From NCBI RefSeq assembly GCF_000294495.1, contig NC_018526.1:1488001-1552000 (forward strand): a stretch of DNA of 64,000 nt. Reading direction: 5' to 3'. Under the pieces are notes generated by a model. That model was not told the DNA's origin and searched no databases. It worked only from the letters and a program-made list of their open reading frames with translations. Every line of letters begins with the position of its first letter. The first letter of the stretch is position 1. Positions 63,840-64,000 of the stretch are shown here, piece after piece. The stretch comes from Streptococcus suis S735. GTDB taxonomy: Bacteria; Bacillota; Bacilli; Lactobacillales; Streptococcaceae. The translations under genes were made by a program, and so were the position numbers.

Positions 63840-64000
63840 AAAAAGAACCGCATTCTCTTCCCCTGTCAACAGACATAGGGGCGTTGAGAACGCGGTTCCA
63901 CCCTAATTTATTACTTCATTTGTATGATTCTGATTGAGTCGGACATGGTCACGACTGGGAAAGCGCCAATTATTTCAAGACTGGCTTGGCTTTCACTCTC
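63840..64000 (-). ncRNA. T-box riboswitch, 3' part (probable tRNA-Gly)
   Basis: Minus strand contains the T-box sequence AGGGTGGAACCGCG (63891-63904) and the terminator pair GAACCGCGTTCTC / GAGAATGCGGTTC (63886-63898 with 63845-63857), then TTTTTG. The antiterminator bulge reads UGGA, which pairs with a tRNA ending U73-CCA; tRNA-Gly has U73. Stem I with the specifier codon lies beyond the window. Control of glycyl-tRNA synthetase downstream fits. Confidence 0.9.

Noticed and set aside
63770..63853. Longer start for the DUF1398 gene at 63853
   Set aside because: The extra codons come from the T-box terminator and leader; a ribosome site and the family start support 63769.

Overview
The window looks like a piece of a low-GC Gram-positive coccus chromosome, very probably Streptococcus suis. 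The partial Dpr at the left edge carries the S. suis Dpr ferroxidase residues at the expected numbering. The cell-wall cluster rsmH-ftsL-pbp2X-mraY, the order murI-rdgB-phosphoesterase-CBS protein-XerD-like-scpA-scpB-rluB-yidD, and a CovR gene with no CovS partner all fit this genus and species. These identifications rest on recognised families; no search was run. I saw no rRNA, tRNA, CRISPR array, prophage or intact insertion sequence.

Layout. 1-900: dpr with a perfect Per box, and a CsbD-like stress protein. 1069-3846: tyrosine phosphatase, MORN-repeat protein and an OatA/Adr-type acyltransferase. 4073-6176 (minus): PAP2 phosphatase, riboflavin transporter ribU under an FMN riboswitch, trmL. 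6745-12461 (minus): yidD, rluB, scpBA, a catalytically dead XerD-like protein, a CBS protein, phosphoesterase, rdgB and murI. 12551-19035: yneF, lysA, pepC, a Bax1-type membrane protein, an HD protein, an rRNA methyltransferase, acylphosphatase and yidC. 19234-27386 (minus): greA, mltG, a GNAT protein, murC, an unknown gene and a SNF2 helicase. 27525-32807 (minus): two small paralogous membrane proteins, der, a frameshifted nitroreductase, dnaI, dnaB and nrdR. 32879-40371 (minus): AI-2E exporter family protein, covR, gnd, yceD, trxB, a DUF4059 protein, cshB and an EcsC-like gene. 40465-44998 (minus): mraY, pbp2X, ftsL, rsmH.

The accessory part is 45060-55047. A small XRE repressor with four 18-bp operator-like repeats heads an operon of membrane proteins of the DUF3278 type. 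It is followed by seven genes that match the flavin-based extracellular electron transfer locus known from Listeria: eetA, dmkA, apbE/fmnB, a PplA-like flavolipoprotein, dmkB, a long Ndh2 and eetB. Together these would move electrons from NADH through a demethylmenaquinone-type quinone to a covalently flavinylated surface lipoprotein. The ribU gene at 4751 would bring in the flavin precursor. 55311-63769 holds a Trk/Ktr potassium system, a MATE exporter, a DUF896 protein, glyS, glyQ and a DUF1398 gene. The window ends in a partial T-box leader whose acceptor-pairing base fits tRNA-Gly.

Intergenic space is rich in small repeats: two BOX-like elements, several elements with ATAGTC-type inverted ends that share core hairpins with them, and one 126-bp MITE-like element. 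The most interesting regulatory signal is an 11-G tract inside the promoter spacer of the EcsC-like gene, which looks like a phase-variable switch. The orphan CovR has lost its phospho-acceptor aspartate.
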